From: Congeria kusceri
Lineage: Eukaryota; Mollusca; Bivalvia; Myida; Dreissenidae
Reading direction: 5' to 3'
Assembly (NCBI GenBank): GCA_027627225.1
Contig: CM051026.1
Coordinates: 631,501-695,500 of the forward strand
Length of the DNA: 64,000 nucleotides
In this document: piece by piece, positions 36,599 through 48,514 of the stretch
How positions within the stretch are numbered: position 1 is the stretch's first letter
Layout of the letters: the number at the start of each line of letters is the position of its first letter
Translations under genes and position numbers: made by a program
The notes under the pieces: generated by a model
Database searches by the model: none
What the model saw: the letters and a program-made list of their open reading frames with translations, nothing else
Told to the model about the DNA's origin: nothing

Positions 36599-38909
36599 TC
36601 CCCTGTGAAATGTTTAGGCATACTTCATGAATTCTTCTTAAAATCTTTGTGAATACTTCATGCAGTGGCTTCAAGAAGAGTTCATGGAAAAGAAGTGAAC
36701 TATAAATGAGACAAAGGCATGAAACATTCATAAAACTTAGCTTCATGAATAGTTGATGCATTTTCACATGCAGAAAAATGCATGAAATAAAGAATGGGTT
36801 TGTTCATAAAAACTTCATAAACTATGCACTTCATGAAGACTTCATGCACGACTTCATGAAAAATTATTTCATGAAGATTTCATGAATAATTTTGTTCTTT
36901 ATTCTAATGTCTCATTTATAGTTCACGGATATTCATGAAAACTTCATGATCAAAATTTTTGTAATTTCAAGAATAAATTGGTTGTGCTTTTCTTCAACAT
37001 TCATGAAGAATTCCAAAAATTATGAAGACTTCTAAAAATAATAGAGCTATAAAAAAAAGTGGACATAGTATCATAATTTTGTCTGCTTTCAGTGCGGACA
37101 TTTCTATTTCCATATATGCGGAACTTCTGCGGAAAATTAATGCATTTGTTTTTCAGCAGGTGGAAATAATCAACAGAAAATTGACACTCGAGGAATAATT
37201 GGGTGATCCTCCCTTGGATTTTTCTATTTTTAGCTCCTTGTGGCCATCTTGTTCAGTGGTGCAGAATGGTATTGATCAAATTTGGTAAAGGGTAAATTTA
37301 TGTAAAATTGGCCTTTTAAGCTGTTCCCGCTCTCTACCCTCATGAAAAAGTACTGTCTGAATTGAGTCGGACTTGTTTTGAATAGACTGATCTGGATTTT
37401 TCCACAAATAGTTAAAACTACACCCCAGCTATTGTTAAAGAATTAATTTCCATTCATCGAAAATCACAAACATTGCCACGTGCTCATTTGAATATCACAA
37501 ATATTATGCACGTGCTCTTTTGTATCAAATATTTTAATCGCCAAACACGATTAAAATATTTAATTTATTCCAGGTGCGATGATTGGATAATATTGCAGAT
37601 TAATTTGAATTTGACATTTGTGGATGCGTCTATTATTTCTGACATTGCTGAAAAGACTTAAAATGGAACAATTCTTACAAAATTCATAAGAGTCCAGACA
37701 GTATTCAAAGGGCTATTCAAACAAGTTATTCAGACTGCATTCAGACTATAACCACAGATACAGTAATTATTATGACCTTTACACTAAGTACTCAGGTGGC
37801 ACTTGATATTTATTAAGGTTCAATGGTTTACTCCCCTAAAATGGTTTGTCAGACATTAAATAATATGTGAATATTATAAACATCCAACTGGAAATGATTA
37901 TAATGCAACTTTTTTCATGATACAGTACAATGGTGCTAATATAAATCAACAAAACAACATAATTTTGTGCAGTCAAGTATAACAGATACATTATTTTCCA
38001 TTTTCCAGGTTTTTATGTCTAAAAATCTCCTTAAAGTACAATGTGGTTAGGAACAGTAAACAATATAATGATTATGCAACTTTTTCACAATTTTATGGTA
38101 CAATTGTGCTTCCATAGTTAACATTAAAATACAGACAAATGATAAAATACTGATTTTCCATTTTGCAAACTCATTTTATAATAGAACATTGATGGAAGGA
38201 TTATATTGTACGGAAAACAATAATAATAAGTCAAACAATTGTTGTTTAAAGGAACTTAACTGTGAGTAGTAAGAAGACATGCAGCTTAAGCCTCTGGGCA
38301 TGTGGTCGCGAAAATATATTACAATTGCTTAAAAATGTCAAACCCTATCAAATGTACAAAATCAGTTATAGTTTATTGACTTGTTTGTAACTTAAATGAA
38401 ATAATACTTACAGACACAGGTTCCAAGTGTTCAGTATTCATAGATATTTCTGTTTTAAAATCACAATAATGTTTAAATCATTTCAGACTTGAGCAATGAG
38501 TCAACTGATGACATCATAAATGACATCATATCCTGCATAGCATTGCATGGTATGGTGTACTGTAAATGTCATGAAATTGCATTATTTATGCCCTTTTGTA
38601 AGTTCAAATTTACATAAGTTATAATCTTGAAACTTGGAATATACCTTTATCATCAACTCTAATATCAAGTGCCACATTCCCCATAACTCAGTTTTCTATT
38701 TTGACATATTTTGACATAGTTGTGCCCCTTTTTCACATAGATTTTCAGGTTAAAGTTTATATTCAAAACTTCAGTAACTTCAAAACTACAAAAGTTATTC
38801 ACTTGAAATTTAGAATATACCTTAAATGTCATCAACTCCATCAAGTGCCACATTCCCAATAACTCAGTTACAGTTGTATATTTTGACGTAGTTATGTCCC
38901 TTTTTCACA

Positions 38910-39503
38910 TGTGACAGGGTGCATTTCCCGTCATTATTATATGTTAGTAGTTTTTAACCTATTTAATAGGGTATAATATTTTGACGTAATGTAGGGAATC
39001 GTTTCACGAGCTCACGCGCCAGAACCAAAAACATATTCAAGGAAGCAACATCGTTTCAACTTTTTAACTTAAAATAATTAATAAATACAACTTTAGCCTA
39101 ACAACACCTGCAGCCACGGAGTCTGGGCGAGGCGTGGAATGCCGGATTCCATAAATTAGTCGTGATTACGCTCGCACCAGTCAACTGCAGACTGAACTCG
39201 ATATAATATAATTATTTGTAATTCACTGAATCGTACCACTATTAATAATAATTGAATACAAACGAACCCACGACTTGGTGCTTCTTTTCTATTTAGTTAT
39301 ACACAAACAGTAGAAAAGTACCAAAAGTTACAATGGCGCCCCATGTTGGGCGCCAATGTAACCCAGCTGAAAAAATCCCAAGTCACAATGGGAATCGAAC
39401 CCGGGACCTCCCGGTTCCTAGGCAAACGCTCTACCGCGTCGCTATAAAAGCTAGCTCATATAGCAAGGCAGTATAAGTGTCCCTTATACATCACCCTACT
39501 ACA
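38910..39503. mobile_element. LTR-like insertion (solo LTR or short LTR element), 4-bp target duplication
   Basis: A 594-bp segment starts TGTGACAGGGTG and ends CACCCTACTACA, giving TG...CA termini with short inverted ends. It interrupts a recognisable repeat whose two halves rejoin at TTTTTCACA/CACATAGATTTT, giving a CACA duplication (38906-38909 and 39504-39507). An AATAAA lies near 39085. It contains a GGCGCC CCATGTTG GGCGCC palindrome (39336-39358) and a tRNA-like segment. No coding sequence. Orientation is undecided. Confidence 0.6.
39383..39455 (-). pseudogene. tRNA-like segment inside the LTR-like insertion
   Basis: On minus: AGCGACGCGGTAGAGCG (D-arm/box A-like) and GGTCCCGGGTTCGATTCCC (T-arm/box B). 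The anticodon stem does not pair well, so a working tRNA is unlikely. It could be a captured SINE head or an internal pol III promoter. Confidence 0.55.
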
Positions 39504-40734
39504 CACATAGATTTTCAGGTTAAAGTTTATAATTAAAACTTTTGTAACTACAAAATTACATAAGTTATTCACTTGAAAATTAGAATATACCTTTGTCCTC
39601 AACTCCAGCTTCAAGTTCTACATTCCCCATAACTCTGTTTTGTATTTTGACAGATACATGCCCCTTTTTTCACATAGATGTTCAGGTTATGTACTCGGAC
39701 TGTATTCAGTATTTATTCAGCCAGAGATTAGACAGAATTCAGACTTGTGGTTTCATGGGTGTATGTTCAACAATTTTCACCAAATTGATATTAAAGATTG
39801 TTTTTTACCTAGAGGGGGCATATATGTTTTAAAAACAGCTCTTGTTTTAATAAATAGATTAACAAGCTTGTGAATTTTTCAAAGTATAACTTTTCCGCAT
39901 CATGAAAAGTCAGAATTTCCGCAACTGTAAACTTTCTAAGTGTCAATATTCCGCATATAAGAATTTCTCCGCAAAACCAAAATCATTTTTGCGGAAAATA
40001 TGTGGGGAAACTGATGATTTCCGCAACATTTCCGCATCTATTCAGCATTTTCTCCGCTTCTTGAAATGCAATGCGGAAATCGGAGCTAAGGGTGGTATTC
40101 ATAAAAAAATCTTGATCTATTCTTTTTAAAGCTTCATGAATGTTTCTAGAATTTCAGTAATGCATGACACCTTCATGAAGTGTACCTTAAATGACTTCAT
40201 GCATAAAACTTCATGAAGTTTGTTATTAGAGGTTTTCAAGAATACTTCATGAATAATGCAAAATGGCATGACAAATTCTTGATCTCATGAAGTCCATTTT
40301 GACAGGGGATATGATGATTTTAAGGTTAAGGTTTTAGTTAGGATGTTTCTGGAATACGGCCCCAGATAATCAAATAACAGATGCAAGATCTCGGTTATCC
40401 TCATTGTTTCGTATGTAAACACATCTGGATGAATTCTGATTGGCCAGTTTTGTCTGCTTAAGCTGTAACATGTAAAGCACGTGCAAGCGTACCGTGACAC
40501 TATTGTAATCAGGGCGTAGGTAGACAGAGTGTGACTGTACTCGCAGTAAAATTTGTAATTATTCCAAACTGTATAAGCATTTATTAAATAATGTCAATTT
40601 TATCATATTCAAAACATTCAAGATAATTGATACAATGTTGTCATCATGATGGTTCGGATTTTTTTCGCGCTGTTTGGTTTTCTTATCTCTCCGTTAAGCG
40701 TAACGAGTGAATAGAAGTATGCCTTGTTACGCCC

Positions 40735-41310
40735 CTGGGTCCCGTTTCAATAAGCCCTCTTAAGTAAGTTACGACTCGTAAACCAGTTGCGACTCTCGCA
40801 ACTTATCATTTTGCGTTTCAATAAATCATCGTAATTTACGATATCGTAGAATCCTCTCGTAAGTATGCGAGACGTAACAAGCACTCGTAATGACGTTCTA
40901 AACAAAATGGATGTAAGTTGTATTTGTGTTTTTCCACAATGCTATGATCCTTTCACATGACCAACACATCAGGTTATTATAAATAACCTAGGGATTTGGG
41001 GTTATTGTTATGTTTGATTGTTAATGGCTGAATAATAGTAAAACGGGGAAATTTTATTACTCGAAACTAGATTTGTTGTTTCATCATGCTTTAATGATAG
41101 TGATGATTGTTGTCATATTGCATTCGTATATATATATATATTTTAATTTTCATACTCTCTTGCAGGTACTCATTAGCTTAAGGTTCTTGGCCAAAGGAAA
41201 TTTCTATTCTGAGCTAGCAGACATACACGGCATCAGCCGTTCATCTGTATCGCGCATATTACATGCGTTTGTCAGAGTCGTCAATAGACGAATGATCAAC
41301 ATATGGTAAT
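40735..41310 (+). pseudogene. PIF/Harbinger (HARBI1-like) transposase 5' fragment
   Basis: An exon at 41166-41305 between TGCAG and GTAATT encodes LRFLAKGNFYSELADIHGIS then RSSVSRILHAFVRVVN, the helix-turn-helix region typical of the N-terminal part of HARBI1/DDE_Tnp_4 proteins. A tiny upstream exon ATGGAT (40907-40912) followed by GTAAGT joins it in phase. Further upstream, GGGTCCCGTTTCAATAAG near 40738 looks like an element end. The catalytic DDE part is not found downstream, where a foldback element lies instead. It is a truncated copy. Confidence 0.65.
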
Positions 41311-41426
41311 TGTATTTCTTTTTATTAATTTGTCTGTAAAACTGAAATAATTCAACCACACTGATCTAGTGGTGGCATTGAACACACTCGTTTAATATAT
41401 ATATATATGAGACGTGTTACGGGAAA

Positions 41427-41630
41427 ACCGGGCTTAATGCATGTGCTTAAAGTGTCGTACCATATCAGACTGTGCAGTCCGCATCCGCTGATCTGGGACA
41501 GAACTTTTCTCTTTTATTGTATGTTCTGTTTCAAGGAAGTCTTATCATAATATAAATCCACTGTAGGCGGAAAGTGACAACCAAGATTAGCATGTGCGGA
41601 CTGCACAGACTCATTCGGGACGCCACTTTA
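41427..41630. repeat. Foldback MITE-like element (GCATGTGC...AAGTGTCG family)
   Basis: The left arm GGGCTTAATGCATGTGCTTA, with AAGTGTCGTACC and CTGTGCAGTCCGCATCCG, pairs with the right arm TGTGCGGACTGCACAGAC ... GGGACGCCACTTTA. I recall this family as abundant in some bivalves. Confidence 0.65.
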
Positions 41631-41639
41631 TATATATAT

Positions 41640-43311
41640 TGGGTTATATAAAAGCTCGCTCTTCTTTCATTTTGATCGTTGTCCATTGGATTACTAAATT
41701 AACTGTATCAGCTAGACACTTTATTATAATAGGCCATTTCAAAATGCGAATCTAATCATGTTTCATCAAACTTGTATATTAGCAGATAGAATAAGGTGTA
41801 AAAAATAAAAATGTTTCAATTTTTGTGACCAAACCTTTAAAATTCAATGACCTTAGAACATGTTATTTAGTTTGTCACACAAATAATAGTAATAATATTT
41901 TCCCCACAATCTACCCTATTGTTCGGGGTGTCACGTAACCTGAAACAAGCATTTTTTTTTTGCCTCACCAAACAAACATGATATGGAAAAATGAATCCAA
42001 AGATTTGTTTTCTCCAGTACTCAGACCATAAAGCATAGGGATATACTATGTACGCTCTCCGAATGTGATTAAAGTTTACAGAAGAAAAGTGAAAATTGTA
42101 TACGTTTGTTAGTACAATTTCTGTTTTAATTGATTTCATTGTTAGACCATACCAATTTGATTCTTTGTTTAGCGTCCTCGGGCTTGTAGGTTTTCGAATG
42201 CCTGAATGAAAACAAAAACAATTGTGGCAAATTGGAAAAAAAGAACAAACAAGACTTCAGCGTTTTACCAATAATTGTGAAAACACACGGAACTAGTCAA
42301 TTTACACAGTTAAAATGCTGTGTTAAAGTAGGTCCTCAATATCAAGATGATATATTACAGTTTTGAAAGTTAACATTTGCTTAAGCTCGTACCAATGTCG
42401 TGAATAAATGGTTTCCTGCCTGGTCGGTAGGTTTCGAAAAATGTAGATGCTAGACATAGAATAAAATGTGTATGGCCTAATTATTTGTTTCGTTAATGTG
42501 TGGCTGACTTTACAAAAGTGGTTTATGCTGTTAATTTGTGTTCGCACAATTTGTTTTAGATTGCTTCCAGTATTAGTTATTTTTTCCACTGGTATATTTA
42601 ATGAAATATGTTTTGATTTAAAATATCCATTTTTGCCTGGTAAGCTTATACAATAAAATAATTATTGTTTTATGTATATTATATAATAATTAAAAAGATA
42701 AACTAAGAAACGTTGTGTTTATTGTTGTTTTATATTTTATTATAATATTTATCATGTCAACCATAATAGAATTAAAACAAAACATGTTGAAGACGACGGC
42801 GTATGTTTAATATGTTTTATGAATCTCTGAACCGAATGTTTTTTAGACCGATTTGTCTTGGGACTGAACTGTCTTAGGATCACGTGATATTTTAACTTCT
42901 GGTACAACGGCGGAAATGGCAAAACACAAATTACAGTTACATTTTATGAAAGGATTTAGCAATTAATTAGGACGTGACAAAGGTAGAATTTGATTGTTTT
43001 CATTTTCATATACTATAATGAAACAAATAACACCAATAAACAGAACTGACATGAAGTTTTAATAATGGAAACTCGAAACAAAGAAATCGTCAATATACAA
43101 TACATGTATACAATGCAGATAACAATAAAAGAACACGCAGTAACTGGAACAAAAATTACAAGTGCAAGAACTGGCACTAGACCTGGAACATAGAAAACCA
43201 TACTTCCTGTGAACCTGCACTGAATTATTTGTGGTAGCATAACTTGTTAGGCTCTTGGCAAATCTTAATTTTAGTTACTTTTTATGTGGGCAATAATTGA
43301 CAGTATAATTT
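41640..43311. other. AT-rich interval left of the PHD-OTU transposon
   Basis: Frames at 41867-42139, 42323-42656 and 43013-43240 show no domain. No repeats recognised beyond AT runs. Confidence 0.4.
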
Positions 43312-43319
43312 TATAAAAG

Positions 43320-43537
43320 GGTTACTAGATTTACCGAAAGCGCGCGCTTTCGGTAAAAGTACCGAAAGCGCAGTGGAATAACCGAAAGCGCACTGGATAA
43401 AAGCGTTACCTATACAATATTAGTAGCATGAGCTATATACTGTTAATAAATATGTTTAAAGCCACGTATTTAAATGTTTTATTATATTTTTTAGATAAAG
43501 TTGCTATGTTGTTGAAGTTTATTAAAATGCATACTCG
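43320..43537 (+). repeat. Left terminal inverted repeat of the PHD-OTU transposon
   Basis: Begins GGTTACTAGATTTACCG. Bases 43331-43356 form a perfect 26-bp palindrome (half-site TTACCGAAAGCGC). Two further ACCGAAAGCGC copies follow at about 43361 and 43381, giving four sites per end, plausible transposase-binding sites. The remainder is AT-rich. Confidence 0.85.
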
Positions 43538-43970
43538 TTATTTTGATTTATAAATCTTGTTCCATCCTGTCACTGTATTCATTGTTTCATGCAGTTGAAA
43601 GCGTGTATTAAAGCAAAACGACTGGAATATTTTTAGTTTTCTTTATTATCATTTCGACCTCAAGATTGCAACATGTAACATGTAACAATACAGTACCAAT
43701 GACAAGGACACAAAAAAGCATGTTGTATGGTTAAAAACTATTCCGTATGTAGCAAAATAATCTTGACATACAAGAATTCGAAATTTCTCCACATAACAGT
43801 ACTGCAGTAATTGTTAACACAAAAATTACATAAATGTTTATGAAACTAACATAAACTTTGTTAAGTCTTTCTGTCAATGTCAACTCCCACCCTTATCGTT
43901 ACTGTCTTCTCATCTCATAACATTTACGCGTCTCTGTCATTCGTTCTTATGTTAAGTCTGTCCGTCAATG

Positions 43971-45240
43971 TCAACTGGAACCACCAAATCTGTCACACTT
44001 TCGGTGGCTATCCTTTTCCGTTTCCAAGTCATTAGCACTGAATGATATGTCCATCGGATCGCAATCAGCAAGTCTTGATATATCAAAACAATGCGCTAGA
44101 GACACAAGCGGGATGAAATGGTTACACTTGAAGTCAGTAGGACATTCGGGCGCGCGCATTGATGTCCACATCACGGTCGCTTTTGGATGTAAGCTTTGAT
44201 CCACGTTCCTTCCTCGTACGGTACGAGTGAATGCCGCTGACATCTCCCTGATCTGTTGGGGCGGGAAATACGACTGAATAGGCTGCTTCAAAGCGGCACT
44301 GATTGCATACAAGTGAGCCATTTCCGAGTAGGCGTATATAGTCACTGCTTTTTTTTACCAAATCTGCATACGGACTGGTAGAAATTGCAATTTCATTTAG
44401 GAAGTCATTTCTAGGAAGCCCCGTGTCGTAAGAAGACCTGTTTAATATCATTTCTATCGCCGTCTTCAGTCTAAGAAGTACGTGATAGTCCTCCACTCCG
44501 GTTAATGCTTTTGACACAGTTCGGTACAGACAGTTTCCATCACCAATTGTTGTCAAAGGGCAGAAGTTTGCATTCAATTCAGGCTGGCACATGCGTAATA
44601 TCTTAACTGCCTCTGTGTCGACGTCCGATGTGCTGAACATCAGATTTTCATTCACTGGAAGTTCCACTTTGTACGTTAACAACAGTTTGGACTCGGATTT
44701 CGCTTGATGTAAGCTTTTGTGGCCGCCCAAAGCATGTTCTACGCACAGCCTGAAAAAAAAGAAAATACTGCAATACTTACTGGGCAAAAAGAAAGAAAGA
44801 GCACAAAAAAGGACTGACTGACTGACTGACTGGTTCAAGTAATATCAATAAACTGTCTGATCTGTTCTTACGTCATTGACGTTGTTATACATTTGCATAA
44901 CTTATTTGTACAAGTGAGTAGAAAGTTTTTTTTTATCAATAGATCATGAACTTACGGGTCTCCTAAAGAAAACTAAATGAAATCGGCTCTAGCCAGAATG
45001 GATCAACATCGGAAACTGAAACAAGTGTACATACCTCTTGAGCGCAGCTTCGCCGTCGTACGTTCCATTATGAAATCCACACTTCTGACACACAAACTTA
45101 AGGTACGATGGAGACCATGATTTTAGGTCTTTAGCCGACATGTAACAGCACTGACGATGCGACCAGTTTTTACAGTAATGGCACTGGATAGATCCATCTG
45201 CACACTCTTGTGAACACACAGAACAAGGATATTCCACCAT
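43971..45240 (-). CDS. PHD finger + OTU-like cysteine protease protein, two exons, one frame break
   Basis: Exon 1 (45240-45035) starts ATG in the context CACC-less but clean, ends AAGAG|GTATGT; the intron ends TTTTTTTTCAG; exon 2 starts at 44749 in matching phase. The predicted protein is about 327 aa. Residues 6-54 hold all eight PHD ligands in C-x2-C, C-x2-C, H-x2-C, C-x2-C order. IGDGNCLYRTV at about 137-147 is the OTU nucleophile motif (Cys142), and CNHFIPL near 277-283 supplies the catalytic His. The region between resembles vertnin-like proteins. An eight-A run at about 44349-44356 shifts frame between the Cys and His halves; seven would keep it open, so this is a sequencing slip, an allele or a disabling mutation. 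Role inferred: ubiquitin-like deconjugation linked to chromatin reading. Passenger gene in a transposon. Confidence 0.7.
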
Positions 45241-45742
45241 GTTTAGAAACACACTTATCCGTTGTAATAAAAACAAAAACCTTTTGAAACTTATATACAT
45301 ATGTCTGCCTTTGAGTTGCCTTTGAGTTGTAATGCCGCTTCAAACTGTAAAAATATTGTCGGCATTTTCTGTTTTATTTCAGATTTCACTGTTGCAAACA
45401 TGGTCTGTTATTACTGGAAACAATATTATAATTGTGTAATTATGGTATGATTGTAATTGTTTGGTTTTCTTTTATTAAGTTCTTCGTAATCTGTTCTTTA
45501 AATAGAGGTCTCCATCATTAAAGACGGCGCTAATTAATTGTGGTGGGTGGAGAATAATTTCTTTAGAGCGTTACAAACTTTATGTGTCAATTTTAATTGT
45601 ATTTGTGAAAGTGTGTTATCCCTTAGGTTTTTGAAGGTGTGAATTTTTCTCATACAATGCATATGGATGGTTGATTTTTTTTATATCATTGTGCAAAAGA
45701 GTGAAAACAAATAAAACAACAAATTAAAACGTTCAACTATAT

Positions 45743-45961
45743 CGAGTTTGCATTTTAATAAACTTCAACAACATAGCAACTTTATCTAAAAAATATCATA
45801 AAACATTAAATACGTGGCTTTAAACATATTTATTAACAGTATATAGCTCATGCTACTAATATTGTATAGGTAACGCTTTTATCCAGTGCGCTTTCGGTTA
45901 TTCCACTGCGCTTTCGGTATTTTTACCGAAAGCGTGCGCTTTCGGTTAATCTAGTAACCGG
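45743..45961 (-). repeat. Right terminal inverted repeat of the PHD-OTU transposon
   Basis: Reverse complement of the left end with few differences; its outer palindrome has one altered core base (AAAGCGTGCGCTTT). It lies about 500 bp upstream of exon 1 and may contain the promoter of the passenger gene. Confidence 0.85.
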
Positions 45962-45969
45962 TATAAAAG

Positions 45970-47744
45970 AGTTGCGGGACTTACCGTTTAAGAAAAATAT
46001 TTTGCAACTTCAACATGCTGAAATAACATAGTTAGAAATGAAATGTTGGTTTCTTACTTGTAAAGATAATTTAGCCTTTACACCTGAAAGGTCGTGGATG
46101 TTATGCATTCGAGTCCGTGCGTGCGCATAATATGCGACTGACGGAATGTAATCAACACATTTAAATTTAAATGGCTTCTTTACTTACTATTTTATGTACC
46201 AAAACAGTGAACACGTAATGAGAAATATGTTACTTCATTCAAAACTAAATGTGACCTAAGACATACTTGTCATATGTCCCGGATCGTCTGGGATTGTCCC
46301 GGAAATGCAGTGCACATCCTGCAGTCCCAGACTTAGTTAGTATGTCCCGGAAATCATAACAACTGTGCATACCTATATTAGATTAACTTTTGACAGACCA
46401 CTAATCCCCTAATTTGTCCCCAAGGCAATCACCCAATTAGGCAAAGTGTCATAAACAAGCAATTAACAGAAGTTGTCACACTTTCACTCTAATCAACTGC
46501 CATCAGTAGGTCCGACTTTAAGGCGGATCTTCATTTCCACAGAAAAATCGATATTAGCCAATTAAAACGCGGAGTTATTTCAGCTTGCCAATGCTGTGAA
46601 CCAGCGACCTATCTGTGTAATACATATTTATACACGTATTAGTAAGTGTATACATGCATCAGGAATACATTAATTCCAAAGTATTATAGATCCCGTCCAA
46701 ATATGTACAAGTTTATCGAACTAATAAACAGTTCAAACAAAATATTGTTAAGAAAACTAGCTATTTTTTGTATAAAATGCTTTAAAATACGAGAAAATGT
46801 CATATATATGTAGTATAAAATATTTATATTTTTTCACAAAGAAAACATGTACAAATAATGTAATATTGTTGAAATTGTTAAAATACGTGTGACATTATGT
46901 AGTCACTATGTATTAACCTCATCCATGTGACATTCTCACGAAAACATGTTTATTTCGTGTCTATTTAAATTGATTTATCTTCGAAATGATGTATGTTTTG
47001 TATTTACTTCAAACGCATGTTGTTATTGTATATGTGTGTTAATGACGATGAGCTTTATATGCTTAAGTCGAAAATAAACTATTCTGATTCTATTCTGATA
47101 ACGAAAGAGTACTTGTAATCCCGACCGGAAATAAAACCAGTTTACTCAATGATTTCCGTTGTCCACAATATCCGCAGTTAGTTTACTACCATAATAAGGC
47201 ATTGTTTTAAACTACTTTCCTCGAAATTTCAGATGAAATAGTCCTAAAACAAATGTTTTGTTATGCATGTAAAACTTATGTACACGTCCGGGAAAGGCAG
47301 TAAAAATGCCAGAAATTCGCAGGCAGAGTCCCGGAAATAATCCTAAAAATTATGGCATGTATGCCTAACAACGCCTTTAACTCGCTCAAATTCCTTCAAG
47401 TTTGTGGGTAATTTTAGGTGACGTCATATGGCACGACCACATCATTGATTTTGTGTTTACATATCAGTGATGAACTTGTTATTTATCATTTAAACTTAAA
47501 ATGTATGCATGTATTTGCTGTTATAAGTCGGTAAATTCTTCGAGCCAGAATTTGCAAAGAATTAGGACACATGATGTTGCGTGTTTGTATCGAAAATGAT
47601 GTCTGTGCATCATCCACCGGAATAGATGCTAAATAATGTCATGTGCTGACTTGATAAACGTCACATAGTGTAGAAAAGCTTTCATTGAAGTGCTTGAATG
47701 TGTAGGCGTGCGTTCTAATACCACATTTAACTGTGCACCCCAAT
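45970..47744. other. AT-rich interval
   Basis: TGTCCCGGA words recur at 46275-46350 and GTCCCGGAAATAAT appears near 47325; a weak inverted relation may mark another old element, but I cannot delimit it. No coding signal. Confidence 0.35.
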
Positions 47745-48168
47745 TTTTTAGCTTGGCTATTCATAAAAAAAGTCGCCCGTTCGTCAGCGTCTGCTTCGGC
47801 TTAATGCTCTGGATAAGGTTTGCGTGCATCAAGTACATATCTCTGTAACTGCTACAGATATTCATTTGAAACTTCACACATGTCTTTGGGGTCATTATGT
47901 GAGGCCACTGACGAAAGCTCATAACTCTGACTTGCAATTTAGCAGAAATATGCCCCTTTTTGCACATGGAAATTCAGGTTAAAGTTTGCGTTTTAAATTT
48001 TGCTTGCATCAACTTCATATCACTATTATCTACTACAGATATTCAATTAAAACTTCACACATGTCTTTGGGGTCATGTAAGGTATGTACCGTCACTGACC
48101 AAGGCCCATAACTCTGACAAAGCGGTATGAGTAGTCAAGCGCGATACCCTGAGACAGCTTTTGTTTTG
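47745..48168 (+). repeat. Dispersed repeat related to AGCTCGACT family, copy 4
   Basis: Begins TTTTTTAGCTTGGCTATTC and ends CAGCTTTTGTTTT, with two internal units containing ACTTCACACATGTCTTTGGG. A minus-oriented relative lies at 61960-62245. Confidence 0.7.
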
Positions 48169-48514
48169 TTTTGAATTATTTTTGTCGGAGCAATTCCATA
48201 AATTAAGTATTGCTACTCGAAAAAACATATTTGAGAAAATAATGAAATTATCATGTTTCAATATTTGTCTATATGCGAAATGCCTTTGATAAGCCCATTG
48301 GCAATATGTAACTGAGAGCCCTCTTTCTGTCTTGCAGCCCGCAGATCACTGAATTTTGGCATCATTTGTTAATAACGCAGGAAATTATAAATAATATATT
48401 AATATTTTCAACAATCTCTTTCTTTTAATAAACCATTCCAGATGTATCAGTTGCTATAGTTATAGCATTGTAAAGAAAATACAGTAAATCTAATTGAAAG
48501 TTGATTATGTTAGT

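Larger units (their letters stand above)
38585..39847 (+). repeat. AGCTCGACT-family dispersed repeat, copy 3, split by LTR-like insertion
   Basis: Units with CCCCTTTTTCACATAGATTT and TTTTCAGGTTAAAGTTTATA continue on both sides of the 38910-39503 insertion. The family tail AACAGCTCTTGTTTT closes it at about 39847, after a CCTAGAGGGGGCATA block that is also found near 52415. Confidence 0.7.
36600..40309. mobile_element. Possible large inverted-repeat element rich in TTCATGAA
   Basis: Left end TCCCCTGTGAAATG and right end (reverse complement) TCCCCTGTCAAAATGG resemble each other. Both are followed inward by 200-430 bp crowded with ACTTCATGAAT-type palindromes (36620-37030 and 40128-40300) and then by GCGGAAAT/ATTTCCGC clusters (37080-37140 and 39890-40085). 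The order is mirror-symmetric. The interior holds other repeats, including the LTR-like insertion. No transposase seen; the ends are diverged, so this is tentative. Confidence 0.4.
43320..45961 (-). mobile_element. 2.64-kb TIR transposon carrying a PHD-OTU gene
   Basis: Terminal inverted repeats of about 218 bp (43320-43537 and 45743-45961) differ at only around eight positions by eye, so the element moved recently or is still moving. The candidate 8-bp target duplication is TATAAAAG at 43312-43319 and 45962-45969; the outermost two bases of the ends are not symmetric, so the exact boundary may shift by 1-2 bases. No transposase is present in the 2.2-kb interior, whose only gene is the spliced PHD-OTU frame on minus. 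An 8-bp duplication would suit hAT, P or KDZ-type elements, but the ends do not resemble those I know well. It is probably mobilised in trans. Confidence 0.8.

Noticed and set aside
46262..47370. Transposon bounded by GTCCCGG-containing ends
   Set aside because: The apparent inverted similarity is short and gapped; no target duplication or second motif supports it.
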